In this document: positions 1 to 13,400 of the stretch, piece by piece | Layout: every line of letters starts with the position of its first letter | How positions within the stretch are numbered: the stretch's first letter is position 1 | Origin: Chitinophaga pinensis | GTDB taxonomy: Bacteria; Bacteroidota; Bacteroidia; Chitinophagales; Chitinophagaceae | Assembly: GCA_945872815.1 (NCBI GenBank) | Contig: CAMCAY010000001.1 | Coordinates: forward strand, 1 to 64,000 | Length of the DNA: 64,000 nucleotides | Direction of reading: 5' to 3' | Translations under genes and position numbers: made by a program | Notes under the pieces: generated by a model | Database searches by the model: none | Told to the model about the DNA's origin: nothing | What the model saw: the letters and a program-made list of their open reading frames with translations, nothing else

Positions 1-45
1 GATGAGCAGACCGCCGTTTATGTTAACCCTTGAGGTTGAGTTGGT

Positions 46-3000
46 TTAGAACTTCAACACCCTGGTTGTCTTCACATTCTTCCCTTGTCTTACTTCTATG
101 AAGTAGGATCCAGGCTTCAACTCTGATCCGATGTTCACCGTCTCATTCGCTTCCACCCTCAATGTCCTCAACACTCTTCCCTGTGCATCCATTACCCTTA
201 CTCCTATCTGCTCATTCTCTGCAGTTATTACCTGCATATTGAAGTTGCTCGTCGTCGGATTCGGAAACACTCTCACACTCATAGCTTCAGACACTTTTGG
301 TGCAACTACTGGACCAGCCTTCGATACTGGTAACTCTCTTGATGTAGGTAAACATACTTTCGCAACGTTTGTCAGCTTAGCTCCCTTATACAAACTATTT
401 CCACAACTTGAAGTATAACGCAACTTAACACTATCTGTAGATCCTGCTTGTGAGTTCATCGTGTACACAACCTTAATGATTCTTGAATTTAAATCTCCAG
501 AATCTATTGCTGCTGTATTCCATAATGTTCCCTTAAATGACCACTCATAACCTGTTGCACTTGCTGCTGTTGCTGTACTTAACGTAGCTGCTGGTAATGC
601 AGGTGCTGTATAACGATATACTCTCGCTCCACACACATCACTCACCAATGCTATTGTTATACTTGCAGGTGCCGCAGGTAACGTAGTCAATACATTCGAC
701 AACTTAGCTGCTTTCGCTGCACTATTGCCACATACTGATGTAAACGATACCTTAACGCTATCACCAGTCACAGCAGCCGTATTCACCTTATATCTTACCA
801 CAATCACTCTTGAATTTACATCCCCTGAATCCACTACAGCATTCGTAGTGTCTACAAATGGATTGCCTGACAAGCTTCCCTTGAATGACCATACCCATCC
901 TGTTGCTGTTGCTGCTGTTGCTGTGCTTAATGTAGCAGCAGGTAACACTGGCGCTGTATAACGATATACTTTCGCTCCGCAGTTATTGATCCTTACTGGC
1001 GTTATTACCAACGTAGCAGGTACTGCCGGTAACGTAGTCAATACATTCGACAACTTAGCTGCTTTCGCTGCACTATTGCCGCATACTGATGTAAACGATA
1101 CCTTAACGCTATCACCAGTCACAGAAGCTGTATTCACCTTATATCTTACCACAATCACTCTTGAATTTACATCTCCTGAATCCACTACAGCATTCGTAGT
1201 ATCTCCGCCAGGGAATGGATTCGTGCCAGATAAACTTCCTTTGAATGACCATACCCATCCTCTTGCTGTTGCTGACGTAGCTGTAGCCGCCGTAGCTGCA
1301 GGTAATAATGGCGCTGTATAACGATATACCTTCGCTCCGCAGTTATTGATCCTTACTGGCGTTATTACCAACGTAGCAGGTACTGCTGGTAATGTAGTCA
1401 ATACATTCGACAACTTAGCTGCCTTCGCTACACTGTTACCACATACTGATGTATACGATACCAACACGCTATCTCCTGTTGCAGCAGCCGTATTCACCTT
1501 AAATCTCACCACAATCACTCTTGAATTTACATCTCCTGAATCCACTACTGCATTCGTAGTATCTCCGCCAGGGAATGGATTCGTGCCAGATAAACTTCCT
1601 TTAAATGACCATACCCAACCTGTCGCAGCTGCTGATGTAGCTACCGTTGATGAAGGTAATACAGGTGCTATATAACGATATACTTTCGCTCCACAATTAT
1701 TAATACTTACCGGCGTTATTATCAACGTAGCAGGAACTGACGGTAACGTAGTAGCTACATTCGACAACTTAGTTGACTTAGGTACGCTTTTGCCACATCC
1801 TGATACATACGCTACTCTCACACTGTCGCCTGTTGACGCTGTAACATTATTCTTATATCTTACCAAGATTACTCTTGAATTCACATCCCCTGAATCAACC
1901 ACCGCATCCGTAGTGTCTACAAATGGATTTCCTGACAAACTTCCTACAAATGACCACTCCCAACCTGTTGCAGTAGCTACTGTAGCCGTTGACAATGAAG
2001 CCGAAGGCAATGCAGGTGCTATATAACGATATACCTTCGCTCCGCAATTGCTAATACTTACAGGTGTTATTATTGGAGCTGTCGCCACCGCTGGTATCGT
2101 TGTAACCACATTCGTCAACTTGGTTGATTTCGCTACACTATTACCACATCCTGATACATACGCTACTCTCACACTGTCGCCTGTTGACGCTGTAACATTA
2201 TTCTTATATCTTACCAAGATTACTCTTGAATTCACATCCCCTGAATCAATCACCGCTTTCGTGGTATCTCCATCAAACGGATTCCCCGACAAACTTCCTA
2301 CAAATGACCACTCCCAGCCTGTTACCGATGAAACGGTCGCAGCACTTGTTGTAGGTAATGCAGGCGCCGCATAACGATATACCTTCGCTCCGCAATTATT
2401 GATGTTTACCGCTGTGATCACAGGACCAGCTGTTGGACTAGCTGGTATTGACTGCCATGTTCCTGATACAACAGCACGTGTTGATGACACACAACCTGTA
2501 GATGTATTCCTTGATCCCGCATAGAACAACTTGGTAACACCTGTCGTTGTTGATGTAGTATCCAATGTTGTAGATCCTCTCTTTAACAATGTTCCAGCTG
2601 TAGCCGCAGAATACCAATCTATCGCTTGTGTTCCCGCATTTGACGGTGTAGCAAGTAATTGTAAGCTATTTGTTAAACATGCTGTAGCATTCGTTACGCT
2701 AGGTACCGATGGCAACGCACCATACACCACTACTATCGCTGTTCTCGTGTCTGATTGACAACCTCCTGTCAAGTTCTTCGTCTCAGCATAATATGTTGTA
2801 GTACTTGTTATTGCAGGTGTTGTGAAAGTATTCACACCAGTCGCTGTTCCAGTCTTTATCGGCGATCCTCCTTCAGAAACACTATACCATGCTATCGTCG
2901 TTCCTGCTAATGCAGTTACAGACAATGTTGATGTTCCTGTTCCGCATATCGGATTAACACTAGCTGTAATAGTTCCAGGAGCCGCAGGTATTTGACCTCC

Positions 3001-4425
3001 CAACGTAATTATCACACTTGCTTCATTACTGCAACCATCTGCAGTAGTCGCCGTTACAGTATAGGTTCCCGCACTTGTAAGAGATGTGGTCGCAGTTGTT
3101 ACTCCTGTTGACCACAAATAACTTCCTCCAACTCCTGCTCCGGATGCTGTAGCGGAAATAGATGATACCGCACATGTCAACTCAGTCGCATCGTTAGCTG
3201 TAGATATACTCGCAACAGGTACTGTGTTTACTGTAACATTTACAGTCACCACACTGTCGCAACCATCTACCGTAGTATAAGTATGTACGTACTCTCCAGA
3301 CTCAAGCACCTCGTCATCCCATGGCAACGTATAACTGCCGCACACTGTCGTGTCATAGCTGCTCGTTTTGCTTTCGTTAATGGTGATATTTGCCGTTACA
3401 ACACTATCGCAATTGTTTACTGAAGCAAACGTCTGGGTATACACTCCTGACGCTGTGTACGTCGTTCCTTCCCATACATAACTGTCACATGATGCAGCGC
3501 TAAACTCTGATGACAATACTGCCGCATTAACACTAAACGATACACTCGAAGGACATGGACCAGTTCCTGATGATACACTTACACTATATGATCCAGTATC
3601 CAAGCCACTGATCGTAAATGGATTGCCGCTATACGTAAATCCAACCGTATCCCCATTCAAGAAATATTTACCTGTTGATGACGATCCTACTCCAGATAAC
3701 GTAATAATTGCTGAACCATTAAACAATCCAGGACATGCACTCACGATACTTCCAGCAGTCGCACTCACATTACATGGATTAAATACCACATTCTGATCGC
3801 AGGTACCTGATGTAGTATATCCCATCGGTGTACCAGTCAAAAGAGTATTCAAGCCTCCTACATATGCGTTTATCGCCGTGTTCGTTCTGCCTGATCCCGC
3901 ACTAACGTTGAATATATGCTTGCTGGATGATGAATTCCTGAAATCAACCGTATTCGTCAAACGATATGTACCTACACGAGTACCAGGTGACGTACAACCT
4001 GTCTTGGTGCCACTTATCATTGTCCCATTCCCTGATCCAGGCAATGAACGTGTAGCCTGATTCATGAAACGATACGTAACCCCATTAACCGTATAAGACT
4101 GACTTGATGTCCCAACTCCTAAACTCGTAGGTACCTGATTCGCACCCAACTGCGATGATCCTGACACTAACGTAAAACTTACCGATCCTCCATTCACTAT
4201 CATAGTATCAAATCCTAAACCAAACTGCAATGAGGCAAGTTCCAGTTGTGATGCTGCACCTGTTCTTAGCAAGTACACGTCAAACTGATACACTTTACTC
4301 GATACCTGCGTCTGATTCGTTACATACATCTCGTATGTCGGAGTCTGGGACCTTGCTATCAGGCTTAGCATTACCCACATACTAACTAGTAGTAGTCTTC
4401 CGAGGTTGGTTGATTGTTTCATCAT
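46..4425 (-). CDS. Giant T9SS type A secreted protein with six tandem modules
   Basis: Secreted surface protein of 1459 residues, probably an adhesin or matrix protein; the ligand is unknown. Seen: an N-terminal signal peptide (LLLVSMWVMLSLIARS, about residues 11-26); a beta-rich first 220 residues; two Cys-containing repeats with the motif CDSVVT (about residues 300-400); Ig-like segments; six modules of about 117 residues (about 670-1360), each starting near CGAKVYRY and containing DSGDVNSR; and a C-terminal T9SS sorting domain (VFPNPTTSNF, then GSYFIEV and a basic end). The family is exported through the Sec and type IX systems, and the tail is removed at the surface. The gene lies 49 bp downstream of a 3160-residue surface protein on the same strand, so the two may be co-transcribed. 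Its base composition is visibly richer in G+C than the glycan cluster at 48-64 kb. The architecture is certain; the function is inference. Confidence 0.9.
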   Translation of the reverse strand: MMKQSTNLGRLLLVSMWVMLSLIARSQTPTYEMYVTNQTQVSSKVYQFDVYLLRTGAASQLELASLQFGLGFDTMIVNGGSVSFTLVSGSSQLGANQVPTSLGVGTSSQSYTVNGVTYRFMNQATRSLPGSGNGTMISGTKTGCTSPGTRVGTYRLTNTVDFRNSSSSKHIFNVSAGSGRTNTAINAYVGGLNTLLTGTPMGYTTSGTCDQNVVFNPCNVSATAGSIVSACPGLFNGSAIITLSGVGSSSTGKYFLNGDTVGFTYSGNPFTISGLDTGSYSVSVSSGTGPCPSSVSFSVNAAVLSSEFSAASCDSYVWEGTTYTASGVYTQTFASVNNCDSVVTANITINESKTSSYDTTVCGSYTLPWDDEVLESGEYVHTYTTVDGCDSVVTVNVTVNTVPVASISTANDATELTCAVSSISATASGAGVGGSYLWSTGVTTATTSLTSAGTYTVTATTADGCSNEASVIITLGGQIPAAPGTITASVNPICGTGTSTLSVTALAGTTIAWYSVSEGGSPIKTGTATGVNTFTTPAITSTTTYYAETKNLTGGCQSDTRTAIVVVYGALPSVPSVTNATACLTNSLQLLATPSNAGTQAIDWYSAATAGTLLKRGSTTLDTTSTTTGVTKLFYAGSRNTSTGCVSSTRAVVSGTWQSIPASPTAGPVITAVNINNCGAKVYRYAAPALPTTSAATVSSVTGWEWSFVGSLSGNPFDGDTTKAVIDSGDVNSRVILVRYKNNVTASTGDSVRVAYVSGCGNSVAKSTKLTNVVTTIPAVATAPIITPVSISNCGAKVYRYIAPALPSASLSTATVATATGWEWSFVGSLSGNPFVDTTDAVVDSGDVNSRVILVRYKNNVTASTGDSVRVAYVSGCGKSVPKSTKLSNVATTLPSVPATLIITPVSINNCGAKVYRYIAPVLPSSTVATSAAATGWVWSFKGSLSGTNPFPGGDTTNAVVDSGDVNSRVIVVRFKVNTAAATGDSVLVSYTSVCGNSVAKAAKLSNVLTTLPAVPATLVITPVRINNCGAKVYRYTAPLLPAATAATATSATARGWVWSFKGSLSGTNPFPGGDTTNAVVDSGDVNSRVIVVRYKVNTASVTGDSVKVSFTSVCGNSAAKAAKLSNVLTTLPAVPATLVITPVRINNCGAKVYRYTAPVLPAATLSTATAATATGWVWSFKGSLSGNPFVDTTNAVVDSGDVNSRVIVVRYKVNTAAVTGDSVKVSFTSVCGNSAAKAAKLSNVLTTLPAAPASITIALVSDVCGARVYRYTAPALPAATLSTATAASATGYEWSFKGTLWNTAAIDSGDLNSRIIKVVYTMNSQAGSTDSVKLRYTSSCGNSLYKGAKLTNVAKVCLPTSRELPVSKAGPVVAPKVSEAMSVRVFPNPTTSNFNMQVITAENEQIGVRVMDAQGRVLRTLRVEANETVNIGSELKPGSYFIEVRQGKNVKTTRVLKF
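340..2420 (-). repeat. Six in-frame tandem repeats of about 350 bp
   Basis: The plus-strand mark TAACGATATA (the reverse complement of the VYRY codons) recurs near 611, 959, 1319, 1673, 2024 and 2372. The spacings are 348, 360, 354, 351 and 348 bp, all multiples of three. Long stretches between neighbouring units look nearly identical at the DNA level, for example around DSGDVNSR and LTTLPAVPATL. The length differences lie mainly in the Ala/Thr/Ser-rich segment before the Trp-rich W(E/V)WSF motif. This is coding repeat DNA in the T9SS protein, prone to recombination and to assembly collapse. Confidence 0.9.
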
Positions 4426-4474
4426 GGCTTGTTTTATTTTTAAATAACTTTTTCTTTATTAAACACTTTTTTTA

Positions 4475-7400
4475 TTACGGACGTGCTGTATATATCTGTA
4501 ACATCGCATTGTTCTCTATCAACTGCATATCCAACGCATCACTAGCACCATCTCCATTGCAATCGGTAGCATTATAGCCAAAAGCAAAGTTAAACGCATC
4601 GTTCTCCGTATTGGACATGTCATTGATATCTATCGTAGCATCCTGATCAACGTTTCCTGAATACAACGCATACACTCCGCCTCCCATGTTCTTCATCGGA
4701 GCATTGATTCCATCCCCATATGCCTTATCCAAACCAGTAGTGAAATCGTAGGTGGTTAAATCGGAAATTAATACAGGGTTAGAACTCCAGGTTTCAATAC
4801 TATTTCTGTGTTTAACAGATACGTAATAACTATTTCCAAATGTAAATCTTGGAACATTTACAGAAACAAATCCATTGTTATGTAATATACCAGTGCCTGT
4901 GAAATCAGCAACAGCATTAGAAAGATTTGATGCACTCCACAAACTCATAGTAATACTGTCAGATGCAGTTACGTCTGCATTGTTTCCTAATTCATATAAT
5001 GGAGTAGACATAGCACCAGAACCTAAGTAGAAACCCTCAAGGAATAGTTTCGTCCGCAATGAAATTGTACCAAATTCTGCAAAGCTGATGTCTCCAAATG
5101 AAGTGATGTTTAATGCCTCGCTAGATGTTGAATCCAATACACCTACAGTTGGATAAGTCCATCCGCTATTGTATTTACCACAAATAAGTGTTGTCGGAGT
5201 CGCACCACCTAATAGATTGTAAGGATTTGAATACTGAACCTTAATTGAGTAATGATCATAAACAACTCCATTTGAAGTCAAAGAAGTAAAGAAATTTAAT
5301 CCTCTTATACTGTTTAATGCAGAAGTTCCAATATTAGGATGTGCGCCTGATTTAGCATTGGCAGTAACAGTTCCTGCATTTGTGACATTTCCGAACGTCA
5401 AAGTAATTGGAGAATAATTGATTGAATCGGCACCCAATTCATAATTAACCACTGTTGCACCAGTAGAAACTTGTTTTTCAAGATTTCCAATAACCCAAGC
5501 AGATGATGTCCTCGAAATTCCTGAACCAGACATCATGGATACTTTATAGTCTCCGGTAGTTAAATGACCAGAAACTAGAATCAATGAATCACTTACAGAA
5601 ACATTACTGTTGCCAAGTTGAACTCCATATGGATTATTGATGGTAAGTTTTTTTATACTTCCGGTGATTTCAGTACCAAAAGATGTTCCGATTTTAGTCT
5701 TGAATGAGGCTTGATTTTTTGTGAAATTATAACTCACTCCATTTTCAAATGTTCTGTTTCCAGTTAATCTGATACAACCCGTTGTGTCAACTCCAGGTGT
5801 AGAAATACCATTGCTGCTGGTGATAACCAAAGTAGCTCCTGATTTTACCACAAAATTACCTGTACCACTAACACTTGTGCTATAAGAGCCGTCACCAAAA
5901 GAAAGCTTGCCATTTTCAGTTACAACCAATGATCCGGGAGTATTTATTGTTCTTGAACTACTCAAGTTTACACCCTCTGGATTAGAAATTATAAGGGATC
6001 CCTTTAATATTGCCGGAATTAGAGTTGTAGAAACTTGAGGTATTGTGCCATTGAAAACGTAGTTTGCCGAATCACTGAAATTTTTGGTTGTAGTGATAAT
6101 ACTTCCATTATTGATTCCATATTGATGTCCAGTAAATAACGTACCTCCTGGAGCAAGTGTAAATGTTCCTGAACCGGAAATAACACGAGTGTTTGTTTCG
6201 ATTTTACCGCTATCTATCAAAGATTTTCCTGCCCCTACTGTAAAATCAGTGTCTACATAAACTGAATCGTTAGAACGAATCAAAATATTATTGTTAGAAG
6301 TAGGCGCCGCAGGAGCAGGCAAATAATTAACAGAGTCTACCCTATATTCCCATATACTTGAATCCGACATATTACCAATGCTTTTTGTTCTGTAATCTGC
6401 AATGGTGTGGTCGATTAATGTAATAAGTTGAATTGTATTAGAAACAGAAGCCGAATTATTGCTAGTTGATTTTACCGAGTAATAATAAGTTGTAGTCGGA
6501 GCTAAGCCTGTAACTGTAGCACTTGTTCCATTGTATACAATTGGTGTGTTTTGAACAACTGACCTTGTAGTTCTTCCATTAATATAAATGTTATCAATCC
6601 TGCTCGCACCTCCACTTGCAACAACGCCTCCAGAAGCACTAACCATTGTTGTTTGAATCCAGCGGATATAAACTGAATCCTTATTTTCACAAGCTACTGG
6701 TAAGGAAAGATTTGAAACAAGCCCTGAAGTCCAGTTAGTAGCAACTTTTATACTATCAGCACCTGTAACGTTTGTCCAGTCTCCTAATGAACCTAATTTA
6801 TATTGCATCTTAAAATCTTTAGGTCCTGAAGCTGATGAATATTGGGCTGAGGAAATTTTCAACTGGGTGTAACCAGTTGTGTTTACTAAAACTTGCCAAT
6901 ACCTTCCAACATTCCAAACTGAGGTACCACTTCCTGAGAATATTGCCGCCTGCGAGCTAGCGCCTGAGGCAGATGAAAATAATGATGAAGTGTTGGTAGA
7001 AGAAAACAAAGAAAGATTTTTATTCAAGTTTAAAGAATTTGTAAGACTTGAACTTGTGTCTGTTGTGGTGGTTGAACCACTAACAGGGAATGTCCACGCT
7101 GCAAGACCTGAATTTAGAATTAAATAAGAAACATTTAATTCATAGCTATTTGCACAGTTCACGCCGTTCCAATTAGCTGTAAACTGTGAACTTGTAATAT
7201 TTGTAGCTGACAATGCAACAGAAGGAGCAACTGCATTCGTGTTGGCAGTTCCGTTCAATGTCATTGACGTTAAATAGCTCGGTCCAAAAGTTGTGCTGTT
7301 GTAACTATAAACTTTATAGTTATATCTTGTAGTATCAGTTAAGCCTGATATTGAAATGCTGTTGCTGCTTCCTGCATATACTACTTTGGCATTGCCCAGC

Positions 7401-10400
7401 ATTTCACCAGCAATATATGCAGTACCTGGCGCTGGAGTTTGATTGAATGTTGTATTGCCACTTGTTTGAAGCACTAAGCTACCATCAGCATTGTTACCTG
7501 CAGTCCATGCAATTGTCATTCCATTACAAGTGATGGATGTGGCATTAAAATTGGTTGCAACTTCAGCAGTTACAGGAGGTAATGTAGTTGCATCCGCCAT
7601 CGGTGCATCTGCTGTGTAGTAATTGTATGTAGCCGGATCAGTGCCATTCCAAGTAAATGGTATCAATACAAAATTATATCGTGTATTGCCATTTAATCCT
7701 CCGGCTAAAATCGCAGTATCTGTTGCAGATACTGAAGCGTTAACAATTGTAGAATTGGTTCCTGCAGATGGTTGTTGACCATTGGTGTTTACCAATACAG
7801 GTGTATTTGGATATTCGGCCCGAACAACCACATATCCTTTGGAAGTCGCACCAGTGGCTGGGAAGCTGGCTGGTGTCCATGATAAACTTATTTGATCACC
7901 TGAGTAGTAACTAGCACTCAATGATCCAATTGCACTTGAAGGTGGATTTGAAAGCGTTATGAAACTTGATTCGGTTGATTTACCTGTTCCATAGCTATTT
8001 ACCGCATATCCTGCAAAGTAATATCTAGTCTGAGCAGACAAACCGTTTCTTTCATGAGAGAAAGTTCCAACTGAAGTATCACCTTCAGCTAAATTATTGT
8101 CAGTTAATAAAACTCCAGTTGATGTTTTATAAACTGTTCCTCTTTCTGTGATTCCGTTTGCAGCACCTGCAGAAGTAATGGTTGCACCAATAACTGCACT
8201 TGTATTTGTTATATTGCTTGCTGTTGGATTACTTAAAGTTGCAAAACCATCTAATGTTCTAACCGAAATTGTATTAGAGTTAAGTGATGTGGAATTATTA
8301 CCCGCAGAACGAACTCTATAATAGTAATTGGTATTATTGGTTAATCCAGATACAGCTTGCGAAGTACCCGATGGTGCGGAAACATTATAGGTTCCAATCA
8401 ATGATGGTTGTCTTCCTTTTAAAGTGAATTTATCTATTACCCACAACTCATTAGCACCATCATTAAAAATTATCCTAACCTTTAAGTTATTTACAGTGGG
8501 AAGATTTGAGATCTTTACTGTACCATATCCTGTAGTTAAATTATTACCAGCAGATGGTTGAAACTGCGCTGTGATATTATCTCCATCATAGGCTGTTGAA
8601 GCGATTGATGGGGCGTCAAATCCCCAATAAGCATTGCCATTTCCAGTAATAGTAAGTGTATTAAACCAATTTGAACCACCATCTGGGCTTATATCTACTC
8701 TCACAAAGTCTGGAGCATCCAATCCATTTGTTGTTGTAGGATAAGAGAATGCAGCAAGATTAAAACTAAGCTCAGGTGCTCCATAATTTGAAGTATTTAA
8801 AAAAGAAGTCATGATTGTATCTACTCCATTATTTACCCCAAATCCGTATGTTCCTTCTGTATAGAATGGTTTACTGATATGGTTTGAATTTCCAGAAAGA
8901 TAGATTGAACCCGTTCCAGCAGAAGTAAATAATGACAAGCTATTTTCAAATCCTTCTGAAGCTACAGATGTAGCCGCGACACTTGTATCATAAAAATTAG
9001 TAAAGGCACTTACATCTAATTGATAGCCATTTGTTGCACAACTTGCGGAATTCCAGTTTGCAGTAAATCCATTCAATGAAATTCCAGTTGCAGCTGATGC
9101 CAATGGAGTAGAAGAGATAATTGTTGAATTGGATCCACTCAATGGAGATAATGTTCTATAAGATATATTACCATCTCCGCTTCCATTGTAAGCGTATATT
9201 TTAAAATTATAGTTGGTTAGATCAGTTAATGACCCAGCATTGAACGATGTGTCGGCTCCTATATAAGCAACAATAGCATTTCCAATTGTGTTACCAGCGA
9301 AATATTGAATACCTGGAACAGGGTCAATATTTGGTACTGTAACTCCACTTGATTGTAAAACAATGTAACCATTTACTGTGATAGTTGTTGGTTTTTTCCA
9401 AGTAAGTGTCATTCCATTGCAGGTTGTTGAGCTGAATACAAGTCCAGAAGGTTGGAATGTTGGAGTAGGTGCAAGAGTTGTTGCATCAGCCGTTGGTACT
9501 CCTGTTGTCAAAAGATTTCTGGTCAACCCCGATGATCCATTCCAAGTAAACGGAATTAGAATGTAGTTATACCTCGTTGCAGATGACAGGCCTGTATTTG
9601 TGTATGTAGAATCTGCATCCGTAAGACTACTAGTTACAATAGTTGTTGTGTTGGTATCCACTGCTATTGTTTGTCCATTTGAGCTGGTTAATACAGGTAC
9701 GTTTGGATAAACAGCCCTCAATAACAAATAGCGCTTGGATGTTGCACCTGAATCAGGGAATGAAGCGGGTGTCCAGTTTAATTTAATAGACGATCCAGAA
9801 ACTGGCGCAGCAGTTAAAGATGAGGATACTGCCACCGGTGGATTAGAATAAGTATAGAAACTACTGTCAGTACTCAAAGCGATAGCACCACCAGCGTTTA
9901 CCGCATAACCTGCAAAATAATATTTGGTTTCAGGTTTGAGGTTTGTACGATTCTGTGTGAAAGAACCTAAACCATTTTGACCCAATTCTAATTTATTATT
10001 TGAAATAGATACAGGATAAGATGTGCTGTAAACGGTACCTTGTTCAATGATATCTGCCCCACCATCTGTAACAATAGTAGCGCCCAACGTTGCACTGTTG
10101 TTTGTTATGTTCGTAACAGTTGTTGATGATAAAGTTGGAGGAAATACTGACGAAGTTGTTCCTGTTGCTGTTAATGCATTGGCTGTTAAATAATTGTTTG
10201 TTGCAACATTGCTGCCATAGCAATAAGGTATCAACAAGAAATTGTAAGAAGTTGCAAGTTCAAGTCCTGTTGCACTTACAGAAATGGTTTGCAATGTTGA
10301 ATCATAAGCTATATATTGGTCTACAATTGTAGTGCTGTCTCCAACACTAACCGCTGTACCATTTGACGCTGTGAACGTGGGCAAATTCGGTGACTTAGCC

Positions 10401-13400
10401 ATCAACAAAATGTATTTTCTGTTGGTTGCTCCTGTTGTTGGAAATGTTGCATTCGGCCAAGTCAGGTTTATTTGACTTGAAGAGAATGGAGTTGCAGTGA
10501 TGGATGCAGGTTGTGCAATGGGTGGATTAGCCAAGGTATAAAAACTTGACTCTGAAGAAAGAGCTGTTCCATCGGCATTGATTGCATACCCTTTAAAGTA
10601 ATATCTTGTTTGAGGACTTAAATTTCTTGAATGCGTAAACACCCCTAAAGAAGTACCTCCCTCAGCCAAAGCACTGTCTGTAGCAGCCACACCAGTAGCC
10701 GTTTTGTACACTGTTCCCCTTTCTGTGATATTTCCGGCTGTTCCTAAACCGATAACTTCTGCACCTAAAACAGCACTGATGTTTGTTATGTTCGTAACAG
10801 TAGGATTACTAATAGTGGGTATAGACTTGGCGGTTATGTTGACATTGTCTATTCCAATACCCTGACCATTTGAGGACCCACCCACACCGGTAAACGTCCA
10901 CATCAAATAATAGGATGATCCGTTGGGAATTGATAATCCGGTAATTGAGAAGTTTTTGTTGATAGTCGTTGGTGGATTGTAAACAGTGGTGTTATTTGCA
11001 TCAGCTGAGTAGGATTGATTTCCGTCTGTTGCGGCAGTTGATGGGCTGGAAGTACTACCATGAAAGAAAGTCCAGTCAAAAGCCCTAGATCCAGATCTAT
11101 ATTTTTCATAGTCAAAAGCTATATCTAATTTAGAAATAGTTGACCCTGTATTGTTATTTATTTTTAAAATGATTGATTTAGGGGAAGTAAATCCACTAGT
11201 GTTTATAAACCCTATTGCCCTATCTGTAGAAGTTGCCGTAACACCATTTGCAAAGTTGTATGTACCACCTGATGTAGCAACTGTTCCAGTACCAGATGTA
11301 CCAGCTGCTACAGCAGTTACAGTAGTTCCTGTAGACCAATCTGTGCCTATTTTAATGTCAGATGGAATAGTTGCTCCAGCAGTATTTCCCATTCCATCGA
11401 AGTTCTGTGAATAAGAAGTGCTCATCATAGTGATGTTTGGCAACACACCATTGATGGTCAATGATCTTACCACATCTGTAGCCGCATTGTAATTCTGATT
11501 TCCTGATTGTGAGGCGGTAATATTGGTAGTGCCGGGTCCAACAATGGTTACTGTATTTCCGCTAACGGTGGCAACAGAAGTATTGGAGCTGAAATAACTA
11601 ATTGTTAATCCGGAATTGGTAGTTGCTGATAGATTGAATGCAGCTTCGTTGTTGTATTTGTTGGGTAAATTTGCAAAAGTAATCGTCTGATTTGCTTTGA
11701 TGATGTCTGCACTTAATCCTGTTGGCTGAACCAACTCATAATTTCCCGCCGCTGACCCTGAAATAGTAGCAGTTGGAGTAATGGTAATTGCTGTTCCTGC
11801 GTCAGGAGATGTAAAGCTTCCAGTAGCGTTAAGGATTACTGAATCTGTACCATACACACCATTTAATGTACTAGTAAAAGTAGCATTGGTACCTCCATCA
11901 TATGCTTTGCTAACACCTGTGGCATTGCTGACAGTTAAAGTAGCTTTTGTAATAGAAGCAGTCAATGATGGCTGTGTTACGGTATAGTTTGCAGATGGTG
12001 CGCTATAAGTACCATTCAATGTAAGAGGCTTGTTTGTTCCCACACTTGCTGTTGCAAATGACCAACTTGCCGTTCCGTTTACGGTAAAAGACTCTCCATT
12101 TACCAGCCCAACATAAGCAGGAGTGCCGGAAATGGTTACCGAAGTTGTTCCGTCATATACTTTATCAGAAGCATTAAGACCATTAATTGTCAGACCTTTG
12201 GTATTTACTGTACTGCTTACAGTTGCAATCGTTGCACTTGTAGCACCTGCAGAAGATATAGTAATGTCTCCACTATATATACCAGCTGATGTTGTCGCAG
12301 CCAATCTGATGTATATTGTTGTGCTTGATACAGCTCCATCAACAGGAGCAACCGTTTGTGTAGTTGCAAAACCTGTAGTTCCGCTTGTTTGAGATACTTC
12401 AAAACCTGCTGGAGGTGTAATTAACATTCCTTCAGTTAAAGCAACTCCTGATACCGTAAAGCTATTTGCGCTACTGACTGTTCCATAGGTTGTACTTAGC
12501 GCAGATTGACTTCCTGAAGCATAAATCGTTGGGGAAGATGGTGCAGAAGGTGTTGCGGTAGAGGTTGCTGATGCAGCACCCTGCCCTACGCTATTAACAG
12601 CCCTAATTTGTATATCATAAGAAGTGCCATTAGTAAGTCCACTGATCGTTAAAGGACTTCCGGTAACAGCAGGTGAGCATGCTGTAAAGTTTTGGCCTCC
12701 GTTGGTAGAATACTCGTAGTTAGTAATGGAAGCTCCTCCATTTGATGAAGGCGCTGTAAATGCAACACTCAATATCCCATTACCTGCAGTGATAGAAGTA
12801 ATGGTAGGAGCTGTTGGTACAATAGCCAAAATGCTTGCCGTTAATGATGGTTGTGTAACGGTATAATTGGAAGAAGGGGCATTATAACTTCCCGTTCTTG
12901 TAAGCGTTTTATCATTACCAACATTTGCATCTGCAAATGCCCAACTTACGGTACCGTTTACAGTAAATGACTCACTGTTTACCAACCCTGAATAAGCCGG
13001 CGTTCCTGAAACTGTTACATCTGTATTACCGTCATAGTTTTTATTTGCTGCTGAAAGACCAGTAACAGTAAGTGTTTTAGTGCTTAAGCTATTGCCAGAA
13101 GCAGCAGTAACTATGTTAACGGATGTTGCACCCGTAGAACTCAATACAATGTTTTGAGCGTTATAAGAACCCCCCACTGTCGCAGTTGCCTTTAAGCGAA
13201 CCCTTAATGAACCACTTGTGCTACCGCCTGATTGAGCAAAAATCACCGTATCCTGATAGTTCGTTCCATCTCTTGAAACTTCGAATCCTGTTGGTGCTGT
13301 TGCAATCATGTTTGCAGTAAGAGCTGCTCCTGAAACAGAAAAGGCTTGAGCTGCAGACGCCGTTCCGTATGTAGTTGTGAATGCAGTGGCTGTAGCTGAA

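Noticed and set aside
725-2374. Series of plus-strand frames over the T9SS protein
   Set aside because: Antisense shadows of the tandem repeats; they repeat with the same period and share no coding features.
340-2420. CRISPR array
   Set aside because: The repeat period is about 350 bp, lies in a reading frame and is continuous, without short repeats and unique spacers.
4475-4700. Cellulosome-like complex
   Set aside because: Dockerin-like loops alone are weak evidence; no cohesin, scaffoldin or glycoside hydrolase lies in the window.
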